From contig NZ_CP063832.1 in the NCBI RefSeq assembly GCF_023277925.1, forward strand, positions 1,054,001 through 1,118,000: a stretch of DNA of 64,000 nt. The letters are read 5' to 3'. The position numbers and the translations under genes were made by a program. This DNA comes from Pseudomonas entomophila. Lineage in GTDB: Bacteria; Pseudomonadota; Gammaproteobacteria; Pseudomonadales; Pseudomonadaceae. Positions 1 through 8,484 of this stretch are shown here, one piece after another. A model generated the notes under the pieces. It was not told the DNA's origin. It was given only the letters and a program-made list of their open reading frames with translations, and searched no databases. Position 1 is the first letter of the stretch, and each line of letters opens with the position of its first letter.

Positions 1-195
1 ACCACCGATATCCTGCGCCAGGATGAGCAGCAACCGGGCTTGTGGTTGCCCTACATCGACGGTGAGTTGGTGCAGGTTGATGTCGAGGCGCCCCATGAGT
101 GCCTGCTGCAGCGCCAGTACCTGGACCAGTTCGGTGAGCGCTTCGTCGAGGCGCTGCTCGAACGGCAGGCCGCGGCGGCGGTCAACGAAGCCTGA
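1..195 (+). CDS. C-terminal end of an unidentified protein (partial)
   Basis: An open frame runs in from the left edge (first codon ACC at base 1) and ends at TGA 193-195, leaving 64 residues of an unknown protein. The visible part is acidic and rich in Leu, Gln and Glu (for example LLQRQYLDQFGERFVEALLE), which suggests a helical C-terminus. The frame is not interrupted and has the GC-rich third positions normal for this genome. No family was recognised. It converges with the SLOG-like gene, whose stop lies 52 bases further on. Confidence 0.55.
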   Translation, partial: TTDILRQDEQQPGLWLPYIDGELVQVDVEAPHECLLQRQYLDQFGERFVEALLERQAAAAVNEA

Positions 196-247
196 AGCGC
201 ATCGCCGCCCGGTTCACCCACTGAGGGTGAAACCGGGCGGCATGCCT

Positions 248-913
248 TTACTCCGTGAACAGATCGCTGGTCGAAGGCATCGCGTCCAGCTTCGCCTGAA
301 GCAGCGCGATGCACTGCTGGTGGTGGGCGATCTGCGCGCGGTGGGCCTCGATCTGCGCCTGCAGGTCGTGGCTGTCCGGGGACGTCAGGCGGGCGATCTT
401 CTTCGACAGTGCGATCTTGCGGTCGGCTTCCTGTCGGGCGGGGTCGTCCATCTGCGCCACCAGCCACTCCAGGTCCGCAGGCGACTGCACGGTCTGGAAT
501 TGTTCCAGTGGCTTGAGGTAGACCACCGACTTCTTCTGGCGCCCCAGCAGCTCGAGCACGTTGCCGAGGGTGCCGGGGCTCTTGCAATCCCAGATCATCA
601 GGCCGTAGTCGCAGTCCGCCGCCATGGCCAGGTCTTTAGCGGTGTGGAAGGCGCGGCCTCTGGCGTTGACCGGCGGTGCGATCATCGCCAGTGGCCAGCC
701 ACCGTCGTTATGCCGAGGCGTATCGCCACTGCAGTAGACGGTGACGGCCGGGTAGGCGGCTTGATGAAAGTAGCGCTGCACGGCATGGTCCACACCGCCT
801 GCATCCCCCACCAGCACGTCCAGCCCGGATGAGCGGATGTTGTCGAGCCTGGCCTCGACGTGTGTGGGGAGGCGCTTGATGGTGATCGAACCGGCGATGA
901 AGACCCTGGGCAT
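248..913 (-). CDS. SLOG-like (DUF2493/YAcAr-type) nucleotide-binding protein
   Basis: A 221-residue protein. It opens with a Rossmann-like strand and loop (VFIAGSITIKRLP, residues 4-16) and has GDAGGVD at 36-42, close to the G-x-A-x-G-A-D signature of the DUF2493/YAcAr branch of the SLOG superfamily. Those proteins are thought to bind or process nucleotides. The last 60 residues, with repeated Gln, Ala and charged residues, look like a coiled coil. Its ATG overlaps the stop of the phosphoribosyltransferase by one base (TAATG), so the two are probably translationally coupled. The fold is inferred from two short motifs; substrate and role are unknown. Confidence 0.6.
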   Translation of the reverse strand: MPRVFIAGSITIKRLPTHVEARLDNIRSSGLDVLVGDAGGVDHAVQRYFHQAAYPAVTVYCSGDTPRHNDGGWPLAMIAPPVNARGRAFHTAKDLAMAADCDYGLMIWDCKSPGTLGNVLELLGRQKKSVVYLKPLEQFQTVQSPADLEWLVAQMDDPARQEADRKIALSKKIARLTSPDSHDLQAQIEAHRAQIAHHQQCIALLQAKLDAMPSTSDLFTE

Positions 914-1485
914 TAGTGCCTCCGCGTCAGGGCGACGACAGAAATGCTGCGGATGCTAGCGTATTCGCGCAGGGCGGTACAGGCGGCCTGCAGCGATGCG
1001 CCGGTGTCGTACAGGTCGTCCAGCACCAGGATGTCGGAGCCGGGTTGCAGGTTGGCGTTGACCGTGAAGCACCCGGCCAGTGCCTTGATCCGCTCCTCAT
1101 AGCTGGCCAGGTCCTTCATCAGGCCGGTACTCCAGCGTTTCTCCAGGGTTTGCTCGTTGTAGCCGGCATCGAGCAGCGCGGCGGCCCGCTGGGCTACTTC
1201 ACAGACCGGCTGGCGCGGGCGCTGCTTGCTGGCGGGCATGGGCAGGACCACGTCGAAGCGGCGCCCGGCGAGCGCGCCGGCGACCGATTGGGCGAGGAAT
1301 TCCACCTGTTTGTAGTTGTCCCGGTACTTGAGCTGGAACACCGCTTCGCCGATGGCGGTCCTGACCGTGTCGAACTGCATGTAGCCGTATTCGTTGGGGC
1401 CGATGGGGACGCTGGAGACGATGTGCTTGTCCAGGCTGATGCCGTAGTCCCAGGCGGGGTTGGCGGGGAGGGGGTGGATGACCAT
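913..1485 (-). CDS. ComF-like phosphoribosyltransferase
   Basis: A 190-residue protein whose hallmark is DILVLDDLYDTGAS at about 151-164, the PRPP-binding loop of type I phosphoribosyltransferases. An upstream VVLPMPASKQRPRQ segment resembles the V-x-P-V-P-x-(S/T) region of ComF/GntX proteins. ComF's usual N-terminal zinc-finger cysteines are absent, so this is a divergent or stand-alone PRTase. A good AAGGAAG Shine-Dalgarno lies about 7 bases before the ATG. It is the first gene of a pair with the SLOG-like protein; PRTase and SLOG/DprA-type proteins together suggest nucleotide metabolism or signalling. The family is secure, the substrate is not. Confidence 0.75.
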   Translation of the reverse strand: MVIHPLPANPAWDYGISLDKHIVSSVPIGPNEYGYMQFDTVRTAIGEAVFQLKYRDNYKQVEFLAQSVAGALAGRRFDVVLPMPASKQRPRQPVCEVAQRAAALLDAGYNEQTLEKRWSTGLMKDLASYEERIKALAGCFTVNANLQPGSDILVLDDLYDTGASLQAACTALREYASIRSISVVALTRRH

Positions 1486-1752
1486 TGAGCGCTTCCTTGT
1501 TCGTCAGTCGATGGGGGTGACCCTTGTGGGCCGAGACGCCATCTTGCGTCTGACTCGGGCCGGGATCGACTTCATGGTTTCCGTGTTCGCTGTAGTCCTT
1601 TTCCTTGTTTTTCGGGGCTCGTCGTTCTGGATGCAAGGCCGGACGCTTTGCCGTGTTCGGCGCGAGAGGTGTGGCGCCTATGAGATCGAGCGCCGCAACT
1701 CCCCCGTCGAACACCCTGAAGGCCCATCCCTCTCAAAGCGATTGCACAGGAC
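1486..1752. other. Intergenic region, 267 bp
   Basis: This gap between the PP2C gene and the phosphoribosyltransferase gene presumably carries the promoter of the PRTase/SLOG pair. A frame crosses it on the minus strand but has no ribosome-binding site or family resemblance. It contains GATCGAGCGCCGC at about 1684, a short motif seen again near 3618 and, inverted, near 61040. That motif is probably part of a dispersed repeat. Confidence 0.4.
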
Positions 1753-2568
1753 TCAACTCACCCGCAACCAGATCGCCGAGGCGTCATCGCTCATCTTGAA
1801 GCGTGGATGGCGCAGGCAGGCGGCATCCTCCTGTTCGATCTCGCGCAGCGTACGCGCCAGATCGATCAGGCCATGGCTCAGCAGGCGCTCGACGAACGCC
1901 CTCGGTGCATAGGCGTGGTAAGTGTCGAACAGCGCGGCGAAACCATCGCTCATCAACACGATGTCGTCGCCCCGCGCCACGGGAGCACGGCTGTAGCAGG
2001 TACCTTCCCGGGACAGCTGGGCATCGACGCCAAGCACCGCCCTGGGCCGTTCGCGGGCCTGGCGGCGGTCGGCCAGCACCGCGGGCGTGCGCACGTTGTG
2101 GGCACCGGTGCCAGGGCCCAGGGCGGCTGCTTCGCCGCGCTCCGCCTCGCGATCGGGCTCCGGTGTGAGGAAGGCGACGCCTTGGGCGCTGCGGTGCAGG
2201 ACCACGCAATCGGCCAGGTGCGCGCAGACCAGTTCGTCGCCTTCCAGCGCCACAGCAGCGAACGCAGCGCGTGGCAGCTCCCAGTGCGCCACGGGTTCGC
2301 GCTGGCGGTCCTGCTGGTAATCGCGGGCCAAGGTGTCGAACACCGTTTCGCACAGCGTCTGCAAGGGCCCCGAGGCCACGCTGAAGGCACGTTGCGCCGC
2401 ACCCGCCAGCCAGGCCGCGCCGCCGCGTTCGCCCAGCAAGCCGGGCGCGCCGAGATCGGTGGCGCCGTCGATGACCCAGGCATGGCAGTCGGCGCAGCCA
2501 ATGCGGTCGTCATTGGGCACGTCCGGCTTGCCGGCCAGGCTGAGGGTCTGGATCAGGTCGAAATGCAT
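1753..2568 (-). CDS. PP2C-family protein serine/threonine phosphatase
   Basis: A 271-residue stand-alone PP2C domain, a metal-dependent phosphatase of Ser/Thr-phosphorylated proteins. Metal-binding landmarks are DGATD at 34-38, the late SDGFAALFD motif and the C-terminal SDDAS motif. The start is set at the second in-frame ATG (2566-2568), preceded by GGAG at 6 bases; the longer version begins 11 codons earlier without such a site. No kinase gene is adjacent, so its partner is not visible. It may be co-regulated with the PRTase/SLOG genes downstream on the same strand, but the 267-bp gap argues for a separate transcript. Confidence 0.8.
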   Translation of the reverse strand: MHFDLIQTLSLAGKPDVPNDDRIGCADCHAWVIDGATDLGAPGLLGERGGAAWLAGAAQRAFSVASGPLQTLCETVFDTLARDYQQDRQREPVAHWELPRAAFAAVALEGDELVCAHLADCVVLHRSAQGVAFLTPEPDREAERGEAAALGPGTGAHNVRTPAVLADRRQARERPRAVLGVDAQLSREGTCYSRAPVARGDDIVLMSDGFAALFDTYHAYAPRAFVERLLSHGLIDLARTLREIEQEDAACLRHPRFKMSDDASAIWLRVS

Positions 2569-2691
2569 GGGGATCTCCGTGTCGGGGGCAGGGGCGTGCA
2601 TGGGCCCCCGACCTTGAACCCTGTGCTGGCGCGCGTCAAATTCGGGGCATGCCTGACAGTCATCAACGTTGACGGACGATACGTTCGGTAT

Positions 2692-3183
2692 TCAGGCGAG
2701 GGTCTTGGCCATTTCAGTCGTGGCCGCCCAACCGAGCTCCGCATAGACCGGCCTGCCGGCCTCGGTCGCATGCAGCACGGCAAAGCCCAGGCCGCGCCGG
2801 GCGAACTCGGCCTCGGCCAGGCGCATCAGCCCGCGAGCCAGGCCACGGCGGCGGTGGCTGGGTTCGACATAGACATTGAGCACATAGCCGCGCAGGTCCT
2901 GGGTCGGGTGGTTCGGGTGCGGCGGCCATTCGATGTCCATGAGCCCTATGGCCGCCACCGGATGATCCTGGTCCAGCAGCACAAAGCCATAGTAGCGGCC
3001 GTCTTCCAGGCGTGGTCGCAGCCACGGGCTGAAGTGTTCGGTCATCAGGCGCAGGCGTTCCGGCGTGCCACCGGCCTCGAAGAACATGGCCTCGCGGTGG
3101 GCGCAGACCATGGCATGGTCCTCGGGGCGTACGCAGCGCACGGTCAGGCCTGGAAAGTCGATGTGGGTGGGGAGGTCGTTCAT
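2692..3183 (-). CDS. GNAT-family N-acetyltransferase
   Basis: A 163-residue acetyltransferase, reading from the ATG at 3181-3183; a longer frame to 3264 adds 27 residues of low-complexity sequence unlike the family. The acetyl-CoA-binding motif A is VYVEPSHRRRGLARGLM (R/Q-x-x-G-x-A type), followed by a tail with YAELGW typical of the last strands of GNATs. The substrate is unknown. Upstream residues VRPEDHAMVCAHREAMF match the usual GNAT beginning. It is single, with no obvious operon partner. Confidence 0.8.
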   Translation of the reverse strand: MNDLPTHIDFPGLTVRCVRPEDHAMVCAHREAMFFEAGGTPERLRLMTEHFSPWLRPRLEDGRYYGFVLLDQDHPVAAIGLMDIEWPPHPNHPTQDLRGYVLNVYVEPSHRRRGLARGLMRLAEAEFARRGLGFAVLHATEAGRPVYAELGWAATTEMAKTLA

Positions 3184-3336
3184 GTCAGCTACCGGGGCGG
3201 AGTGTTCGATGCTAGGGGGTGCAGCCCAGGGGCGGCAGATACAGATGCGCGCTGAATCCGGCATACAGCGCGCTTGTCGCGATCGTCGAGCGAGGCGATG
3301 ATCGGCGCCAACGCCACGCTGATCGACGAGGCCTGC

Positions 3337-3517
3337 ATGTCCATCGCCCTGCTTTTACGTTGCCCCGATCTGGAAACCGTACGCTGCCATTACCGTGACG
3401 AGCTGGGCTTTACCGTCACGGCTCATGCCTTACGGTTCGCGCGAATTCGGTGTGCGTGATTGCAACGGTTATCACCTGGCGTTCAGCCAACACCAGGCCG
3501 GGCGGGGCGCTGCTTGA
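3337..3517 (+). pseudogene. Internally deleted glyoxalase/VOC gene remnant
   Basis: The frame from ATG 3337 gives MSIALLLRCPDLETVRCHYR then DELGFTV, the usual N-terminus of a VOC protein. It then loses similarity. In a different frame, from about 3425, the sequence reads MPYGSREFGVRDCNGYHLAF and stops at TGA 3515-3517; this is the usual C-terminal strand and metal-ligand region of the same fold. A normal member is about 120 residues, so around 60 middle residues are missing and the frame has shifted at the join near 3415-3425. It is almost certainly non-functional. Confidence 0.75.
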
Positions 3518-3832
3518 AGCGCCCCGCATTTTTGCTATCCCTTTCAAGGCCTTTGGGCGCAGGGGGCGTGACCGCATTAGGGCCGCCAGATGCTCGCCGC
3601 AACCCTTGCGGCGTCCATCAGATCGAGCGCCGCGCGGGCGGCGCATCGCGGATGAATCCGCTCATTCGTTGCAATGTGCCTATGCCTGATAGGCGCTGCT
3701 GCCGCTTCGCCGGGCTCAAGGCATGCGCCAAGGCTGGCAACCATGGCCTGCCAGGGCTAACCCGCGCAAGAACGATCAAACCGGCTTCGCGCACCCTTGC
3801 TAAGGTGGTCGCGCTGACTGAGGAGCAATGGA
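3518..3832. other. Intergenic region, 315 bp, with a dispersed repeat
   Basis: No gene was recognised here. Bases 3620-3650 contain GATCGAGCGCCGCGCGGGCG, a palindrome-prone motif that also occurs inverted at 61033-61055. The last 50 bases presumably hold the promoter for the AraC-GyrI gene. Confidence 0.4.
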
Positions 3833-4666
3833 ATGCGCGGTATCGAACACATCCTGTGGTACATCGAATCGGCTCTGGATACTGACCTGGACCTGGCGGG
3901 TGTCGCCAGGCATTTTGGCCTGTCGCCGTTCGCCCTGGCCCGCCAGTTCGTCGCCACCACCGGCTGGCCGGTGATGCGTTATGTCCGGGCCCGGCGGCTG
4001 AGCCGGGCGGCCCAGGCCCTGCGCGAAGGCCACCCGGACATCCTGGACGTTGCCCTGGCGGCGGGCTACGGCTCCCATGAAGCATTCACGCGGGCCTTCT
4101 GCGACCTGTTCGGCGTTGCGCCGAGCCAGGTGCGTGGGCAGGCCCATGAACCGATCACCCTGGTGGAGCCTCTGCGCATGAAAGCACTGAACTATGTTGC
4201 CTTGTCTGAACCCCGCTTCGAACACCGTCCCGAATTCATCGTCGCCGGCCTGGGCGAACGCTTCACCTTCGAGCGCAACGAGGGCATCCCGGGGTTGTGG
4301 CAAGCCTTTGACCCCTATGTGGGCCGAGTGCCTGGCCAGGTGGGCGATTTCACCTACGGGCTGTGCTGCAACCCGGGGGAGGATGGCAGTTTCGAGTACA
4401 TCGCTGGGGTCGAGGTGGCCCGTACTACCGAGCTTGCGGCGAACTTTCGCTTCTTCCGGCTAGCGGCGCGGGATTATGCGGTGTTCCGCCACCTGGGCCA
4501 CGTGTCGATGATTCACCAGACGGTATTCACCGTGTTCAACCAGTGGCTCCCGGCCTCCGGCTACCAGGCCGCCGACGCGCCGGAGTTCGAGCTGTACAGC
4601 CCGGACTTCGATCCGATGCGCGGCATCGGCTACGTCGACCTGTGGATCCCCCTGGCCGGCCGCTGA
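3833..4666 (+). CDS. AraC-family regulator with GyrI-like effector domain
   Basis: A 277-residue regulator in two parts. Residues 1-105 hold the double helix-turn-helix of AraC/XylS proteins (LAGVARHFGLSPFALARQF, then ILDVALAAGYGSHEAFTRAF). Residues 120-277 look like a GyrI/SOUL-type small-molecule-binding domain, ending in YVDLWIPL. This N-terminal HTH plus GyrI arrangement is that of the SoxS/Rob/BltR-like group, which sense lipophilic compounds. GAGGAG lies 7 bases before the ATG. The VOC gene 73 bases downstream on the same strand may be its target or operon partner; this is inference. Confidence 0.85.
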   Translation: MRGIEHILWYIESALDTDLDLAGVARHFGLSPFALARQFVATTGWPVMRYVRARRLSRAAQALREGHPDILDVALAAGYGSHEAFTRAFCDLFGVAPSQVRGQAHEPITLVEPLRMKALNYVALSEPRFEHRPEFIVAGLGERFTFERNEGIPGLWQAFDPYVGRVPGQVGDFTYGLCCNPGEDGSFEYIAGVEVARTTELAANFRFFRLAARDYAVFRHLGHVSMIHQTVFTVFNQWLPASGYQAADAPEFELYSPDFDPMRGIGYVDLWIPLAGR

Positions 4667-4739
4667 TCGCGCAGGGCCATTCGCGGGGGGCAGAGGGCTA
4701 GACTCGACGGGACATGGCAAGGGCACAGGAGCCACCGAC

Positions 4740-5219
4740 ATGACCCCGAAGAACAGTATCTGCCTCTGGTTCGACGGCGATGCCGAAGCGGCGGCGAACT
4801 TCTATGCGCGCACCTTTCCCGACAGCAGGGTGACCGCCGTGCACCAGGCGCCCGGCGACTACCCGTCTGGCCAGCAGGGCGATGTGATCACGGTCGAGTT
4901 CACCGTGATGGGCATCCCCTGCATCGGCCTCAATGGCGGGCCGATGTTCAAGCACAGCGAGGCGTTCTCGTTCCAGGTGGCGACCGACGATCAGGCGGAA
5001 ACCGACCGTTACTGGAACGCCATCATCGACAACGGCGGTGAAGCCAGCGCCTGTGGTTGGTGCAAGGACAAGTGGGGGCTGTCGTGGCAGATTTCGCCGC
5101 GCGTTCTCACCCAGGCGGTGAGTGGCACTGATCAGGCTGCCGCCAAACGGGCGTTCGAGGCGATGTTGACGATGGGCAAGATCGACATTGCGGCGATCGA
5201 GAAGGCGCTCAAGGACTGA
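4740..5219 (+). CDS. VOC-superfamily protein (PhnB/3-demethylubiquinone-methyltransferase-like)
   Basis: A 159-residue single-domain protein. It starts ICLWFDGDAEAAANFYARTF and contains a central GGPMFKHSEAFSFQV, both characteristic of the PhnB-like branch of the vicinal oxygen chelate fold. WCKDKWGLSWQISP near residues 100-113 is the other signature of this branch. The fold suits metal-dependent isomerases, dioxygenases and resistance proteins, but most PhnB-like members have no known reaction. Length is normal. It lies just after the AraC-GyrI gene in the same direction. Confidence 0.8.
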   Translation: MTPKNSICLWFDGDAEAAANFYARTFPDSRVTAVHQAPGDYPSGQQGDVITVEFTVMGIPCIGLNGGPMFKHSEAFSFQVATDDQAETDRYWNAIIDNGGEASACGWCKDKWGLSWQISPRVLTQAVSGTDQAAAKRAFEAMLTMGKIDIAAIEKALKD

Positions 5220-5258
5220 GGGCCAGGCGAGCGGGGCGCATCCCTGCGCCGGGAAACA

Positions 5259-7418
5259 TCAGAAGCTGTACTTGGCCGTCAGCATGAAGTTGCGTGGGTC
5301 GCCGAAGGTGTCTCCACCGTAGTCCACGGATTTGGAAATCGACGAGTAATAAGTGCGGTCGAAGACGTTGTTGGCGTTGAGCTGCAGGTCCAGGTGCGGG
5401 TTGACCTGGTAGCCGGCCATCAGGTCGGTGACGGCGTAGGCGCCTTGAGTCAACCGGTAGTTGCTGCCGTCGCCCAGGGCGATGTCGTTGTACATACGGC
5501 TTTGCCAGGTCACGCCACCGCCCACGCGCAGTTTCTCCAGCGGGCCCTGGAAGCGGTAGACGGTGTACAGCTTGAACTGGTGCTCGGGGGTGTCGGAGTT
5601 GAGCGGTTTGTTGACCTTGGCCGGGTTGTTCGCATCCTTGACGGTGTGGACGCGGGCATAGGTGTAGCCGGCACCGAGCTGCCAGTGGTCGGTCAAGGCG
5701 CCTTGCAGTTCGAAGTCGATCCCTTGGCTGCGCACTTCGCCGGAGGCCTGGTAGCAGCTCAGTTGCGGGCAGCCCGGCAGTTTCACCTCGACCTGACGGT
5801 TCTCCTGGTCGATGCGGAACACTGCCAGGCTTGCGTTCAAGGCCCCGTCGAAATAGTCGCCCTTGATACCAACCTCGTAGTTCTTGCCGACGATCGGGGT
5901 CACCGGCTTGCCTGAGCTGTCCCGGCCTTCCTGTGGGGTGAAGATGTCGGTGTAGCTCACGTAGACCGAATGGTGCTGGTCGAGGTCGTAGATCAGGCCG
6001 CCGTAGCGGGTGACGTTGCGGGTGACCTTGTAATCGCCGGCGTCATTGTCGCGTTGATCGTAGTCGTACCAGTCCAGGCGCCCGCCGAGGATCAGCTTCA
6101 ACGGGTCGGCGAGGCTCAGGCGGGTAGTGGCATACACACCTTCCTGGTTGATCACGTAGCGGCTGTTGCCGGTATGTACGAAGTCAGGCTTGGCGCCGTT
6201 GAGTGGGTAGTCGGTGTCGTAGGGGCTGTAGTTGCGCTCGTTCATGTCGTAGAGGCGCTTGCTGGCACCCAGCACCAGTTCGTGGTTGCGCCCGAGCAGT
6301 TCGAACGGGCCGCTGGCGAAGGCATCGAGGCCCAGCTGGTTCTCGTCGTTCTGCGACTGGTAGACCGTGCGGCTCAAGGCCTTGGCGGTGCTCCAGCGCG
6401 ATTGGTAGGAGCCGCGGAACAGGGCGTTCTGTTCGCTGTAGTTGGCGTTGACCTGCAGGTTCCAGTCGTTGGCCAGGCGTTGGCGCAACTCGGCGAACAG
6501 CGTGTTGATCTCCTGGTCCTTGTCCTCCCAGTCGGTGCCCGGGTTGTACGAGCGCGACACATCCAGGTGGCGGCCGTTGAGGTCGGTGGGAATGGCGCCC
6601 CAGAAGACATTGGTCTTGTCCTTCTGGTGGGAGAAACCAAGGGTGAGCGTGGTGTCCTCGCTCAGGTCGGCCTCAGTCACTGCATAAAACAGGCCGTGGT
6701 TCTCTTCCTGGCCATCGCGAAAGCCGTTGGCGTCGCGGTATGAAGTGACCACGCGGCCGCGCAGGGTACCGCTGTCGTTGAGCGGGCTGGAGGCGTCGAT
6801 CTCGCCGCGATAGTTGTCCCAGCTGCCGGCGGCGCCGGTCAGGGTGACCTTCTGTTCGGCCAGCGGGCGCTTGCGCACCAGGTTGATCGCCGCCGAGGGC
6901 GTGCCGGCCCCGGTGACCAGACCGGTGGAGCCACGCACTACTTCGACCCGGTCGAACATGGCCAGGTTAGGCTGGGCGCCGACCACCCAGCCGGTGTAGG
7001 CGCTGGGGATACCGTCGTACATGATGCTGTCGACGTCGAAGCCGCGGGCGGTATAGCTCTGGCGACCCGGCCCGTTGGCTTGGTTGAGGAACAGCCCCGG
7101 CGTGTACCGGGCCACATCGTTGATGCTGGTCATGTTCTGGTCATCCATGCGCTGGCGGGTGATCACGGTGACCGCCTGGGGTGTTTCGCGCATGGTCAAT
7201 GGCAGCTTGGTGGCGGTCGACATGGCGCCGGTGGTGTAGGACTGCGACCCCTCCGTGGTGCTGCCCAGGCTGCTGTCATTGATGGCAGTGGCGCCCAGTT
7301 CCAGCACGCCTGGGGCCTGGTTTTCGGTTTGTGGGTTCGCGAGGGCGGGGGTGAGGGTGGCCATGCAGATGGCCGCGGCCAGCAGATTGCGCGCGGGTGT
7401 GAAGGGGTGGGAGGGCAT
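5259..7418 (-). CDS. TonB-dependent siderophore receptor
   Basis: A 719-residue outer-membrane receptor. From the ATG at 7416-7418 a signal peptide ends near TPALA; the longer frame to 7487 adds residues unlike a leader, while AAGGAT sits about 9 bases before the chosen start. The plug begins with LTMRETPQAVTVITRQRM and contains VEVVRGSTGLVTGAGTPSAA. The protein ends in FMLTAKYSF, a barrel C-terminus with terminal Phe. No extra N-terminal signalling (STN) domain is present, so it is a simple transporter, not part of a FecIR-type cascade. A Fur-like palindrome lies upstream. The likely ligand is a ferric hydroxamate or pyoverdine-type siderophore, but this is not proven. Confidence 0.88.
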   Translation of the reverse strand: MPSHPFTPARNLLAAAICMATLTPALANPQTENQAPGVLELGATAINDSSLGSTTEGSQSYTTGAMSTATKLPLTMRETPQAVTVITRQRMDDQNMTSINDVARYTPGLFLNQANGPGRQSYTARGFDVDSIMYDGIPSAYTGWVVGAQPNLAMFDRVEVVRGSTGLVTGAGTPSAAINLVRKRPLAEQKVTLTGAAGSWDNYRGEIDASSPLNDSGTLRGRVVTSYRDANGFRDGQEENHGLFYAVTEADLSEDTTLTLGFSHQKDKTNVFWGAIPTDLNGRHLDVSRSYNPGTDWEDKDQEINTLFAELRQRLANDWNLQVNANYSEQNALFRGSYQSRWSTAKALSRTVYQSQNDENQLGLDAFASGPFELLGRNHELVLGASKRLYDMNERNYSPYDTDYPLNGAKPDFVHTGNSRYVINQEGVYATTRLSLADPLKLILGGRLDWYDYDQRDNDAGDYKVTRNVTRYGGLIYDLDQHHSVYVSYTDIFTPQEGRDSSGKPVTPIVGKNYEVGIKGDYFDGALNASLAVFRIDQENRQVEVKLPGCPQLSCYQASGEVRSQGIDFELQGALTDHWQLGAGYTYARVHTVKDANNPAKVNKPLNSDTPEHQFKLYTVYRFQGPLEKLRVGGGVTWQSRMYNDIALGDGSNYRLTQGAYAVTDLMAGYQVNPHLDLQLNANNVFDRTYYSSISKSVDYGGDTFGDPRNFMLTAKYSF

Positions 7419-7443
7419 GCGACGACTATCCTTATTGCTAGTG

Positions 7444-7467
7444 CTTATGAGAATTATTAGCGATAAG
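7444..7467. promoter_or_regulatory. Candidate Fur box upstream of the TonB receptor
   Basis: Bases 7444-7467 form an imperfect inverted repeat, CTTAT at one end and ATAAG at the other, with AT-rich AGAATTATTAG in the centre. This partly matches the 19-bp Fur consensus (GATAATGATAATCATTATC). It lies 26-49 bases upstream of the receptor start, where iron repression would act. Confidence 0.5.
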
Positions 7468-7620
7468 TGTGTCAGGATTTGTCGCATCTAAACAGCGTGA
7501 TGTGCCACATTTCTCACAGATTTTTCACATGTTTCAGTGGCCCTGGTTGACCTCCAGAGCGCTCCGAGCGCGACGGTATCGTGTGGACCGTGCTGGCCCA
7601 TTCGCCGGCAAGGCCTGCTC

Positions 7621-8484
7621 CTACAGGGGGCGGCGCTGAACCTGCAGGCGAACATCGGCAATGCGCTTGCCGGCTTGCAAGGCGATTTCCGAGGCCTGGC
7701 CATCGCGCTGCTTGCCTTGGCGCGCCTGGCCGACCAGCGCGGGAATCAATGGCCCTTCGGGCAAGTGCCGCCAGAACCGACCGGGCAGATGCTGGCGCAG
7801 GGCGTCGGGGTTGAGCCGGGCGGGGTTGAAAGTGTGCCGGTAATAGGTGAGCCAGAGCTCGGCGTCTGGGTCCTCCGCGTTCCGCGCCCACTGGCGCCAG
7901 TCCTCCGGGCAGTGGCGGCGGTAGTGCAGGTTTTCTCCGTCGAAGCGGATGCCGTCGCGCGGGGTTGCGATCAGCCAGCGCTGACGCCCCAGGCGTTCGG
8001 CGAAATGGCCGCTGGCACTGTCGAGGATGTCGTGTGCGGGTTCGTGATAGGCGACCAGGTCCAGTTGCAGGTGCTCGGCCAGTGCGGCAGGCAGCGGCAC
8101 GAAGCGCACGAAGGCGTGCAGGTGATGGGCCTCGCGCCCAACCTGCTTGATACGCCGTTGCAGTTCACTGCCCAGGCGGTCACCGGCGAGCATGGCGGTG
8201 CGGTCGCCATGGGCGACGCGCCAGAGCACTTCGTAGAGCAGGTTCCAGCGTTGTTCGCCGCGATAGCGCCCAGCCTGTTCCAACTGGGCCAGCAAAGCCG
8301 CCGGCACGCGGGCGCGAAACGGGCCCGGGCCTTCGGGTGGAGGCGCCGCTACCGCGAGTAGATCATCCATCGGGCCTTGGCCCCAGGTGACCTCGGCCGG
8401 GTCGATGCCATGCCCAAGCAGTCGCCGAGCCTGGTCGCGCCAGGTGGCGAAGTCATCACCGCAGTCGAGCGCGATCATCCCCAC
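7621..8484 (-). CDS. Radical-SAM partner protein of TIGR03915 type (putative DNA repair/modification)
   Basis: A 287-residue protein matching in layout the family that always travels with the radical-SAM protein TIGR03916. It starts with a divergent IALDCGDDFATWRDQARRLL segment and contains a YHEPAHDILDSASGHFAERL region and a C-terminal WRQWARNAEDPDAELWLTYY stretch that resembles DUF4130. The family is predicted, not shown, to act on DNA; some members are fused to uracil-DNA-glycosylase domains. Its start overlaps the end of the radical-SAM gene by 10 bases, so they form one operon, and both lie behind a LexA box. The molecular activity is unknown. Confidence 0.8.
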   Translation of the reverse strand: MGMIALDCGDDFATWRDQARRLLGHGIDPAEVTWGQGPMDDLLAVAAPPPEGPGPFRARVPAALLAQLEQAGRYRGEQRWNLLYEVLWRVAHGDRTAMLAGDRLGSELQRRIKQVGREAHHLHAFVRFVPLPAALAEHLQLDLVAYHEPAHDILDSASGHFAERLGRQRWLIATPRDGIRFDGENLHYRRHCPEDWRQWARNAEDPDAELWLTYYRHTFNPARLNPDALRQHLPGRFWRHLPEGPLIPALVGQARQGKQRDGQASEIALQAGKRIADVRLQVQRRPL

